Assembly: GCA_002762845.1 (NCBI GenBank)
Contig: PCYB01000024.1
Location: 1-7,233 of the forward strand
Source of the DNA: Candidatus Woesearchaeota archaeon CG10_big_fil_rev_8_21_14_0_10_36_11
Lineage (GTDB): Archaea > Nanobdellota > Nanobdellia > Woesearchaeales > GW2011-AR9
Length of the DNA: 7,233 nt
Direction of reading: 5' to 3'
Made by a program: the position numbers and the translations under genes. Positions 1 through 4,904 of this stretch are shown in pieces; within the stretch, counting starts at the first letter, position 1, and the number at the start of each line of letters is the position of its first letter. The notes beneath the pieces are model-generated. The model did no database searches, was not told the DNA's origin, and worked only from the letters and a program-made list of their open reading frames with translations.

Positions 1-665
1 CAAAAATCATTGTTGGTATTGATGAGGCTGGTCGCGGACCTGTTCTCGGCCCGCTTGTTATGGTAGCTCTTGCTATTAAAGAAGAAGATATAAAAAAGTT
101 AGAATGGCTCGGTGTAAAAGATTCTAAATTATTATCTTCACAAGTACGGGAAGAACTATTTGAACGTATTCATGAAATTGCACATAATTTTAGAGTTGAA
201 GTTATTGAACCTGATGCAATAGACTTATCACTTACAGAAGAAAATTCAAATTTAAACTGGCTTGAAGCAGAAACGTCTGCACGACTTGTTTCAGAATTAA
301 ATCCTGATAAAATTATTGTTGATTGTCCAAGTGTTAATATTCCTGCATATACCACTTACTTTGCAAATAAGTTAAGTGCGGGTGTACGATCAAACGCAGA
401 ATTAATAGTTGAACATAAAGCCGATTTGAATCATATTGTAGTTGCTGCTGCATCCGTTGTTGCAAAAGTCATTAGAGATAGGTATATTGAAAAGATTAAA
501 GCAGAGATCGGTGTCGATTTTGGGAGTGGATATATGTCTGACCCTAAAACAAAACTGTTCTTAGATATGTATCATGACAAATATTCACATCTTTTTAGAC
601 GTAAATGGAAATCGTATGAGAATGCCGTTGTGAAGAAAGAACAACGGAGTTTGGGCGAGTTTTAA
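1..665 (+). CDS. rnhB: Ribonuclease HII, 5'-truncated by window edge
   Basis: RNase HII cleaves the RNA strand of RNA:DNA hybrids and cuts 5' of single ribonucleotides embedded in DNA. It acts in the cytoplasm during primer removal and ribonucleotide excision repair. The reading frame is open from base 3, so the ATG at base 60 is internal and the true start lies outside the window; 220 residues are visible. Counting from base 3, the GIDEAGRG signature supplies catalytic D7 and E8 and the GRG ribose-sensing loop (10-12). DSK lies at 40-42, the third Asp is probably D107 (IIVDCPS), and KAD gives D141 ahead of VVAAASVVAKVIRD. GSGY carries the conserved junction-reading Tyr at about 177. This visible length is about the full size of archaeal RNase HII, so only a few N-terminal residues should be missing. 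A second RNase H follows after 38 nt. The family is near certain; only the start is unknown. Confidence 0.96.
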   Translation, partial: KIIVGIDEAGRGPVLGPLVMVALAIKEEDIKKLEWLGVKDSKLLSSQVREELFERIHEIAHNFRVEVIEPDAIDLSLTEENSNLNWLEAETSARLVSELNPDKIIVDCPSVNIPAYTTYFANKLSAGVRSNAELIVEHKADLNHIVVAAASVVAKVIRDRYIEKIKAEIGVDFGSGYMSDPKTKLFLDMYHDKYSHLFRRKWKSYENAVVKKEQRSLGEF

Positions 666-671
666 TAAATA

Positions 672-682
672 CATTTTTAAAC
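672..682 (+). promoter_or_regulatory. TATA box of the RNase HIII-like gene
   Basis: The AT-rich element ATTTTTAAAC is centred about 27 nt before the ATG at 704, the spacing expected for a leaderless archaeal transcript. No Shine-Dalgarno sequence lies before that ATG. The gene is therefore probably transcribed separately from rnhB, although read-through is possible. Confidence 0.6.
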
Positions 683-703
683 AACATTTTCTTCCTTTAT
701 AAT

Positions 704-1510
704 ATGGTTGTATTCACGAACGTGAAAAAAGAGTTAATAGAAAAACTACAAGGTTTCACAAAAAATGAACTTAAAACTGTCTATGAAGAAGTACGGTTAC
801 AAAAAAATGGTGTTGTTCTTATTCTATACACGTCAGGAAAGTTATTGTTGCAGGGAGAAACAGAAAATGTTGCAAAAATAGCTGACCAGTTACAGAAACT
901 AGGGATTGGTGAAATAACAAAGACAGTATCATTCAAGAAAGAAACAGGCAGTATCATTGGAAGTGATGAGTCGCTTAAAGGCGACACGTTTGGTGGTCTT
1001 GTTGTTGCGGCTGTCCGTGCTGATGAAAAGGAAAGAAAACTGTTACAAGAATTAGGTGTTGCTGATAGTAAAAAGTTACGTGACACAGAAATTGTTAAAA
1101 TTGCAGAACGTATACGGAACGTTACGACATGCCATGTAAAAAGTATTCTTCCCGAAGAGTATAATTCGTTCGATGGAAATGTTACATTACTGTTAGATAA
1201 ACTCCATACTGAATGTGCCAAAAGTCTTGGTCCAGGGAAACATGTTGTTGACAAATATCCCGGATGTACTGTAGGAGATATTAGTGTCGAGAAAGCTGAA
1301 TCAAAATATGTTGAAGTTGCTGCTGCATCTATCATTGCACGTGAAGCAGCTTTACGCCAAATAAATTATTTAAGTAAAGTTGCAGGATTTCCAATTCCTA
1401 AAGGAAGTACACATGTACGGCTTGCATTACATGAATTGGAAGAACGAAAGTTGGATCCTAAAAAGTTTGTTAAAGTTAATTTTGCAAATGTAAAAGAATT
1501 CTTTCAATAA
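704..1510 (+). CDS. rnhC: Ribonuclease HIII-like protein
   Basis: This is a predicted RNA:DNA-hybrid endonuclease of 268 residues. The N-terminal part (about 1-80) looks like the TBP-like substrate-binding domain of RNase HIII, with the typical YTSGKLLLQG strand at 42-51. The catalytic domain starts at IGSDES. D88, E89, D183 (VVDKYPG) and E199 (KAESKY) form the DEDE set that separates HIII (final Glu) from HII (final Asp). ADSKKL (120-125) and VAAASIIAR (205-213) are also family signatures. Odd points: the GKG ribose-sensing motif is LKG here (L91-K92-G93), FGP is FGG, and the D183-E199 interval is shorter than in Bacillus-type enzymes. It follows rnhB in the same direction with its own TATA box. 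RNase HIII is mainly bacterial, so its presence in an archaeon suggests transfer or a divergent archaeal branch. The family call is strong; activity is uncertain. Confidence 0.9.
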   Translation: MVVFTNVKKELIEKLQGFTKNELKTVYEEVRLQKNGVVLILYTSGKLLLQGETENVAKIADQLQKLGIGEITKTVSFKKETGSIIGSDESLKGDTFGGLVVAAVRADEKERKLLQELGVADSKKLRDTEIVKIAERIRNVTTCHVKSILPEEYNSFDGNVTLLLDKLHTECAKSLGPGKHVVDKYPGCTVGDISVEKAESKYVEVAAASIIAREAALRQINYLSKVAGFPIPKGSTHVRLALHELEERKLDPKKFVKVNFANVKEFFQ

Positions 1511-1534
1511 GATATAATTCTATCTCCTCACAAT

Positions 1535-1546
1535 ACTTTTATAAAC
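1535..1546 (+). promoter_or_regulatory. TATA box of the HIT gene pair
   Basis: ACTTTTATAAAC is a close match to the archaeal TATA consensus. Its centre lies about 26 nt before the ATG at 1567, which predicts a leaderless mRNA covering both HIT genes. Confidence 0.7.
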
Positions 1547-1566
1547 ATATTCTCTCTTATTACAAT

Positions 1567-2310
1567 ATGCAACCTCAACAACAATTAACAGAAGAGCAGC
1601 AGAAACAGTTAGAAGAAAAAATTAAGAACATGTCACCTGAAGAGTTGCAAGAATTTCAAAAACAGCAGTGTATTTTCTGTCAGATTATTGCAGGTAAAAT
1701 CCCGTCCAAAAAAGTGTATGAAGATGAGACATGTATTACCATTCTTGACGTTAATCCAGCAGCAAAAGGCCATGTTCTAGTTATTCCAAAAGAACATTAT
1801 GCAATCATGCCACAAATTCCAGATACAGAAATTGGTCATTTGTTTCGTATTGCACAAAAAATGTCACAAGTGATTCTAAAATCGTTACAATCTGGAGGAA
1901 CAAGCATTTTTGTTGCGAACGGTCTCGCGGCCGGCCAGAGAGTACAACATTTTATGATACATATTATCCCCAGAAAAGACGGTGACCAAGTACTAGACCT
2001 TAAAGATAAAGTTATAGACAAAGAGTTAGTACATAAAGTTCAATCTGCTGTCGAGAATAAACTTAATGAACATTTGGGGGTTAAAAAAGAAGTGGTTGAT
2101 GTTGAAAAGCATAAACTTGAACCTGTGAAAAAGTCTTCTCAAAAGAAAAAGTCTCAAAGTGAAGAAAAAGATACTCCTGAAAAAGACTTACTTGATACTG
2201 AAGAGGATGAGATAGAAGAAGCAGAGGAAGCAGAAGGAGATACTTCTGAAGAACCTAAAGAAAAATATGGGGACGTTGGTTTGGATGACATTGCCAATTT
2301 GTTCAAATAA
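1567..2310 (+). CDS. HIT-family protein with altered HIT triad and long charged tail
   Basis: The HIT superfamily comprises nucleotide-binding hydrolases and transferases. The 247 residues divide into a Gln/Glu-rich helix (1-33), a HIT core (about 34-140) and a low-complexity Lys/Glu tail (about 170-235) ending in GLDDIANLFK. The core begins CIFCQIIAGKIPS and contains NPAAKGHVLVIPKEHY and GQRVQHFMIHIIPR. C35, C38, H77 and H128 are placed like the zinc ligands of zinc-containing HIT proteins. The triad HxHxH reads H128-F-M130-I-H132. The middle His, which is the nucleophile in HINT-type enzymes, is replaced by Met, so ordinary phosphoramidase or Ap4A chemistry is unlikely. Nucleotide binding may remain. 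The gene begins 26 nt after a good TATA box and lies 6 nt before a second HIT gene. A scaffold or ligand-sensing role is possible but is inference. Confidence 0.9.
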   Translation: MQPQQQLTEEQQKQLEEKIKNMSPEELQEFQKQQCIFCQIIAGKIPSKKVYEDETCITILDVNPAAKGHVLVIPKEHYAIMPQIPDTEIGHLFRIAQKMSQVILKSLQSGGTSIFVANGLAAGQRVQHFMIHIIPRKDGDQVLDLKDKVIDKELVHKVQSAVENKLNEHLGVKKEVVDVEKHKLEPVKKSSQKKKSQSEEKDTPEKDLLDTEEDEIEEAEEAEGDTSEEPKEKYGDVGLDDIANLFK

Positions 2311-2316
2311 TAAACC

Positions 2317-2826
2317 ATGAAATGCGACTATTGTGAAATCATTGAAATGAAAAAAAATCTTCTCTACGAAGATGATAATATTGTTGTTGTGGTACGAGAT
2401 ATTGCTGTAACGCCGGGACAAATTTCTGTTATCCCTAAACAGCATTTTACTATTCTTGAACAGGTTCCAACCGAGATACTGACAAAGTGTGCAATTGTTG
2501 CAAACAAAGTGAGCATGTCTGTGTTTGAAAGTCTTGGAAGTCATGGGACGAACATCATTGTTAAAAATGGTACGGGTGCAGGGCAAACTATTCCTCACTT
2601 TTCTCTTGACATTATTCCTCGGCAGGAAAATGATGGTATTAACACACAGTGGAAGTCAAAACAGTTAATGGAGGATGAAATGGACATGGCATTTTCGACG
2701 TTAAAAGATGCCGTTGACATGCCTATTATCACTGTTAAAAAACTACCGGACGAAGGTCCAAAAAAAATTAAAGATGGTGAGTGGGGGGAAAATTATATGT
2801 TAAAATCTCTTCGTCGCTTGCCGTAA
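2317..2826 (+). CDS. Second HIT-family protein, more degenerate triad
   Basis: This 169-residue paralogue has the same HIT core: CDYC zinc-type knuckle (C3, C6), SVIPKQHF (H43) and GQTIPHFSLDIIPR (H94). The HxHxH triad reads H94-F-S96-L-D98, so both the nucleophilic and the third histidines are lost; hydrolase activity is not expected. Possible zinc ligands C3, C6, H43 and H94 remain. After the core come a WKSKQL segment (112-117) and a helical C-terminal extension. The gene starts 6 nt after the stop of the first HIT gene, without a recognisable Shine-Dalgarno sequence or TATA box, so the two are probably cotranscribed and translationally coupled. The pairing suggests a heterodimer, since HIT proteins are usually dimeric; this is inference. 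It ends 7 nt before the stop of a convergent small gene. Confidence 0.85.
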   Translation: MKCDYCEIIEMKKNLLYEDDNIVVVVRDIAVTPGQISVIPKQHFTILEQVPTEILTKCAIVANKVSMSVFESLGSHGTNIIVKNGTGAGQTIPHFSLDIIPRQENDGINTQWKSKQLMEDEMDMAFSTLKDAVDMPIITVKKLPDEGPKKIKDGEWGENYMLKSLRRLP

Positions 2827-2833
2827 AAGTACT

Positions 2834-3001
2834 TTATTTTTTTAAACGTAAATGCGGTTTAGACAATCCCTGTATTGTTTCGAATGTTAAACTCTCAACA
2901 TTTTCTATTATCTTTCTTTTTTCTTCAGTTTCGATATCTCTGAAAAGTAAATCTAATCTTTTATTCTTTGTTCTATCCTTTTTTTTACTTTTTGCCCCCA
3001 T
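2834..3001 (-). CDS. Small lysine-rich protein (55 aa), unknown function
   Basis: I do not recognise this protein. It starts MGAKSKKKDRTKNKR, has a charged, probably helical middle (LFRDIETEEKRK) and ends in LRLKK. It contains 11 Lys and 5 Arg in 55 residues, with the strongest basic patch at 4-15, as in small nucleic-acid- or ribosome-binding proteins. The frame is open upstream to an ATG at 3307, but that part lies opposite the SET gene and does not look like a protein. The start at 3001 is chosen because a TATA box (TTTTATAAA) sits 27 nt upstream, the same spacing as at the other genes here. The gene is divergent to the SET methyltransferase and convergent with the HIT pair. Without it, a 270-nt gap would be left. 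It is supported by promoter spacing and composition, not by homology. Confidence 0.6.
   Translation of the reverse strand: MGAKSKKKDRTKNKRLDLLFRDIETEEKRKIIENVESLTFETIQGLSKPHLRLKK
2837..2843 (+). terminator. Oligo-T terminator after the HIT pair
   Basis: A run of seven T residues lies about 10 nt after the second HIT stop codon. Archaeal RNA polymerase terminates at such U-tracts without needing a hairpin. The run also lies inside the 3' end of the convergent small gene. Confidence 0.45.
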
Positions 3002-3022
3002 ACTTGTTCCAAAGACGTCAAA

Positions 3023-3033
3023 TTTTATAAAAT
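3023..3033 (-). promoter_or_regulatory. TATA box of the small lysine-rich gene
   Basis: Read on the minus strand, the element TTTTATAAA is centred near 3028, 27 nt before the ATG at 3001. It predicts a leaderless transcript. Confidence 0.6.
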
Positions 3034-3062
3034 TTTGGGTACTGGACCTGATATGTATCGTA

Positions 3063-3073
3063 AAACTTATAAC
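3063..3073 (+). promoter_or_regulatory. TATA box of the SET gene
   Basis: ACTTATAACT is centred about 30 nt before the ATG at 3099. It lies back-to-back with the TATA box of the divergent small gene, about 40 nt away, so the two promoters could be regulated together. Confidence 0.5.
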
Positions 3074-3098
3074 TACTTCATCTTTTTTTAATGATATC

Positions 3099-3533
3099 AT
3101 GTCAGAAAAAGAATTGGTTATTGTTGCAAATTCAAAGATTGAAGGGAAAGGTGTCTTTGCACAAAAAGATATTCCTAAAGGAACAAAAGTTATTGAGTAT
3201 GTTGGAATAAAGATAACAAAAAAAGAAGCAGAAAGAGTAGAAAATCCTCGATATATTTTTAATCTTAACAAAAGATACGACATTGACGGTAACGTTCCAT
3301 GGAACAAAGCTGGTTTTATTAATCATTCATGTGATCCTAACTGTGAACCCATAAATATTTCTAATAGTATTTGGATTATTGCATTACGTGATATTAAAAA
3401 TGGAGAAGAGTTGCGGTACAATTATGGATATGACCTTGTGGATTATGAAAATTGGCCGTGCAATTGCGGGTCTCCCCAGTGTATTGGTTATATTGTTGCA
3501 GAAGAACATTGGCACAAGATTGTAAAAAAGTAA
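3099..3533 (+). CDS. SET-domain protein lysine methyltransferase with post-SET zinc site
   Basis: SET enzymes transfer a methyl group from S-adenosylmethionine to protein lysines. The 144 residues form a nearly minimal SET domain. KGVFAQKDIPKG (17-28) begins the fold, EYVGIKITKKEAER (33-46) follows, NHSCDPNC (75-82) is the SAM/pseudoknot motif, and GEELRYNYGYD (102-112) holds the catalytic Tyr region. CNCGSPQC (121-128) is a post-SET motif; C121, C123 and C128 with C78 should bind one zinc, as in eukaryotic SET enzymes. The frame is open far upstream into the second HIT gene, but that part is T-rich and hydrophobic and lacks family similarity. The ATG at 3099 begins the domain and has a TATA box 30 nt ahead. 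The substrate is unknown; archaeal SET proteins have been linked to chromatin proteins. Family certain, role inferred. Confidence 0.93.
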   Translation: MSEKELVIVANSKIEGKGVFAQKDIPKGTKVIEYVGIKITKKEAERVENPRYIFNLNKRYDIDGNVPWNKAGFINHSCDPNCEPINISNSIWIIALRDIKNGEELRYNYGYDLVDYENWPCNCGSPQCIGYIVAEEHWHKIVKK

Positions 3534-3546
3534 TTTTGTGACTGTT

Positions 3547-3558
3547 AGATTTATAAAG
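3547..3558 (+). promoter_or_regulatory. TATA box of the topoisomerase IB gene
   Basis: AGATTTATAAAG is centred about 29 nt before the ATG at 3583. It decides the start: an in-frame GTG at 3538 would place this promoter inside the gene. Confidence 0.65.
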
Positions 3559-3582
3559 AAGTGTTGTTTCCTTTTAGGAATT

Positions 3583-4650
3583 ATGGGTGTGAAAAAGAGA
3601 CAATCTGTTCCTGTCGGTACAGTTCGTATTATGGTTAAAGATATGACCCCGTACGAGAAAACAAAGACATCATGGAAGCAGTCAACAAAACAATTTTTAG
3701 AAGTAACACATATAGTGAAGTTGTTCAAATTACACAAAAATTTAAAAGTTCTTATTGATACAAATGATTCTCATTTTCTCAAAGGACAATTAAGTTCTAA
3801 TGGTATACCACAGGGGGCACGTATTACCATTCTTCCTAACGGTGATGTCCTTGACAAAGCATTTTCGTTGTTTTCAAAGAATCTAGTTATTCATGATCAA
3901 TTGTCAGATGATCATTGGGATATAATGTATCAAAACAAAGGTGGAACATACGCCTATTGTTACACGTTGGATAAGAAGAATCGTCATCGTAACGAAAAGT
4001 TTCAAAAAGTTTGGATGTTTGATAAAGTCTATAAAAAACTTTCAACAAATGTTGAAAAAGCGTTGAAAGATAAACAAGATCATTTTGCCCTTCCTATGTA
4101 CACGTTGCTTACAACACACATGAGGATTGGAAATGAGATATATTATCGGGCTCACGGGCATAAAGGGTTAACAACATTAAAAAAGAAAGACATTAATGTC
4201 CATGGCAATATTGTTATTTTTAATTATATTGCTAAAGATGGAGTGCCACGACATATCGAACATACGTTTCCTTCTGTGTACGTTAATCGCTTAAAAAATC
4301 ACCTTACAAAATGTAAACAAAACGATTTTGTATTTGCATCAGCTGAGACTGGTCACCCTTTACCAGAACACCATTTTAAAGAAGCGTTCAAAAAATATTG
4401 TGGAATAGAATTTTATCCGCACATTATTAGGTCACATTATGCAACGACACAAGTCAAACAATTTCTGAAAGGAAAGCGTACAATTTCTAAACGTGACGCA
4501 GACACACTTTTTTTGTCTATTGCAGAACAGTTAGGCCACAAACGGTTTATTAAGAAAGAACATGTATGGAAGAATAATTATACAGTTACTGTAAACCATT
4601 ACGTTCAACCCGAATTGGTTGCAAAGGTTAAATCCCTTATAGGAAAATAA
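3583..4650 (+). CDS. DNA topoisomerase IB, poxvirus/bacterial type
   Basis: Type IB topoisomerases nick one DNA strand through a 3'-phosphotyrosine and let the duplex rotate, relaxing supercoils. The 355-residue protein has an N-terminal clamp region (about 1-160) and the tyrosine-recombinase-like catalytic fold. MRIGNE gives R181, GLTTLKKKDI matches the family, and the beta-hairpin lysine is K218 (IAKDG). R181 and K218 are 37 apart, exactly as vaccinia R130 and K167. HIIRSHYATT gives R283 and QLGH gives H319. The nucleophile is probably Y340 in NHYVQPEL, which resembles SYIHPAV of bacterial TopIB; Y333 is the alternative. The H319-Y340 interval is 21 residues against 9 in vaccinia, an insertion of about 12. 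The start at 3583 is set by the TATA box; an upstream GTG (3538) would add 15 residues. Tyrosine recombinases lack this TopIB arrangement. Confidence 0.85.
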   Translation: MGVKKRQSVPVGTVRIMVKDMTPYEKTKTSWKQSTKQFLEVTHIVKLFKLHKNLKVLIDTNDSHFLKGQLSSNGIPQGARITILPNGDVLDKAFSLFSKNLVIHDQLSDDHWDIMYQNKGGTYAYCYTLDKKNRHRNEKFQKVWMFDKVYKKLSTNVEKALKDKQDHFALPMYTLLTTHMRIGNEIYYRAHGHKGLTTLKKKDINVHGNIVIFNYIAKDGVPRHIEHTFPSVYVNRLKNHLTKCKQNDFVFASAETGHPLPEHHFKEAFKKYCGIEFYPHIIRSHYATTQVKQFLKGKRTISKRDADTLFLSIAEQLGHKRFIKKEHVWKNNYTVTVNHYVQPELVAKVKSLIGK

Positions 4651-4660
4651 AGCGTGACCA

Positions 4661-4666
4661 ATTTTT
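4661..4666 (+). terminator. Short T-tract after topoisomerase IB
   Basis: ATTTTT lies about 10 nt after the topoisomerase stop codon, between this gene and the convergent tRNA. It is a plausible but short archaeal terminator. Confidence 0.3.
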
Positions 4667-4669
4667 AAG

Positions 4670-4674
4670 AAAAA
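4670..4674 (-). terminator. T5 terminator of tRNA-Gln
   Basis: On the minus strand five T residues begin three bases after the tRNA discriminator base. Short T-tracts commonly end archaeal tRNA transcripts. Confidence 0.5.
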
Positions 4675-4711
4675 TGTAGCCCCGCGCAGATTCGAACTGC
4701 GGTCAATGCCT

Positions 4712-4736
4712 CTCTTTACATAACCTGAGTCATGCT
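4712..4736 (-). other. Canonical tRNA intron at 37/38 (25 nt)
   Basis: A full bulge-helix-bulge can be drawn. The anticodon stem GTGCC/GGCAT is the outer helix, and CTTT (32-35) pairs with intron AAAG as the 4-bp central helix. The 3-nt bulges are GGA (cut GG^A) and AGA (cut AG^A). GCAT/ATGT inside the intron forms the inner helix, with one G-U pair. This is the standard substrate of the archaeal tRNA splicing endonuclease. Confidence 0.9.
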
Positions 4737-4752
4737 CCAAAGGGCACTATGA

Positions 4753-4782
4753 CTTGACTTTAGCACAAAAACTGTGACTAAA
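4753..4782 (-). other. Non-canonical tRNA intron in the D arm (about 30 nt)
   Basis: A partial bulge-helix-bulge can be drawn. GACT of the D loop pairs with AGTC near the intron 3' end, the inner helix is TTAG/CTAA, and the bulges are AAT and AAG. Strict cutting in these bulges gives a 29-nt intron and G at position 21. Moving the 3' cut by one base gives 30 nt and restores the conserved A21. The tandem AAGTCAAGTC makes the exact 3' site ambiguous. The outer helix is weak, so this is a relaxed motif. The intron also holds CACA...TGTG, which can pair as a hairpin. Confidence 0.75.
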
Positions 4783-4830
4783 TTAGTCCACTACACCACG
4801 GGGCTATCAATATCTATTTTCTTTGTGTTT

Positions 4831-4841
4831 GTTTATAAAAT
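4831..4841 (-). promoter_or_regulatory. TATA box of tRNA-Gln
   Basis: On the minus strand TTTTATAAAC is centred about 31 nt before the tRNA 5' end, as expected for a short 5' leader removed by RNase P. A second TATA-like element, TTTATAAATT, lies at 4846-4855 and could serve either strand. Confidence 0.55.
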
Positions 4842-4872
4842 TTTCTTTATAAATTAATCTATTTCTTAGAAA

Positions 4873-4883
4873 CATATAAAAAC
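4873..4883 (+). promoter_or_regulatory. TATA box of the membrane-protein operon
   Basis: CATATAAAAAC is centred about 27 nt before the ATG at 4905, predicting a leaderless transcript. It is divergent to the tRNA promoter about 40 nt away. Confidence 0.6.
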
Positions 4884-4904
4884 CTCAATTATTTAATATC
4901 TGTT

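Larger units (their letters stand above)
4677..4805 (-). tRNA. tRNA-Gln(TTG) with two introns
   Basis: The 129-nt gene gives a tRNA of about 74 nt after splicing. The acceptor AGCCCCG pairs fully with CGGGGCT, and the T arm is CGCAG-TTCGAAT-CTGCG. The anticodon stem GTGCC/GGCAT encloses the loop CTTTGGA with anticodon TTG at 4740-4738. The A1-U72 pair and discriminator A fit archaeal tRNA-Gln, the substrate of the Glu-tRNA-Gln amidation route. CCA is not encoded. Exons are 4805-4783, 4752-4737 and 4711-4677. Without removing the D-arm insert, no normal D stem forms; with it removed, GTGT...TCAT pairs as in archaeal Glu/Gln tRNAs (13-22 mismatch tolerated). The variable loop is 4 nt (TGAC). 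The gene is convergent with topoisomerase IB and divergent to the membrane-protein gene. Confidence 0.92.

Noticed and set aside
781..1335. 184-residue minus-strand frame opposite the RNase HIII-like gene
   Set aside because: Antisense shadow of a clearly conserved gene; Ser/Thr/Pro-rich composition with no domain.
2188..2598. 136-residue minus-strand frame across the HIT gene junction
   Set aside because: Antisense to two conserved HIT genes, Phe/Asn/Cys-rich, no promoter at the start.
2781..3098. N-terminal extension of the SET protein by 106 residues, overlapping the second HIT gene
   Set aside because: The added part is T-rich and hydrophobic with no family similarity, runs over the opposite-strand small gene, and a TATA box lies directly before the internal ATG at 3099.
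3002..3307. N-terminal extension of the small minus-strand protein to 157 residues
   Set aside because: It lies opposite SET-domain codons and its own TATA box; the residues look like an antisense shadow.
3538..3582. GTG start adding 15 residues to topoisomerase IB
   Set aside because: The TATA box at 3547-3558 would lie inside the gene; the ATG at 3583 fits the spacing seen at neighbouring genes.
3583..4650. Tyrosine recombinase/integrase next to a tRNA gene, hinting at an integrated element
   Set aside because: The motifs MRIGNE, GLTTLKKKDI and NHYVQPEL and the Arg-Lys spacing are those of topoisomerase IB. No tRNA-end repeat (att site) or other mobile genes are seen.
4531..4740. 69-residue minus-strand frame at the topoisomerase end
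   Set aside because: It starts inside tRNA-Gln and runs antisense to topoisomerase IB.
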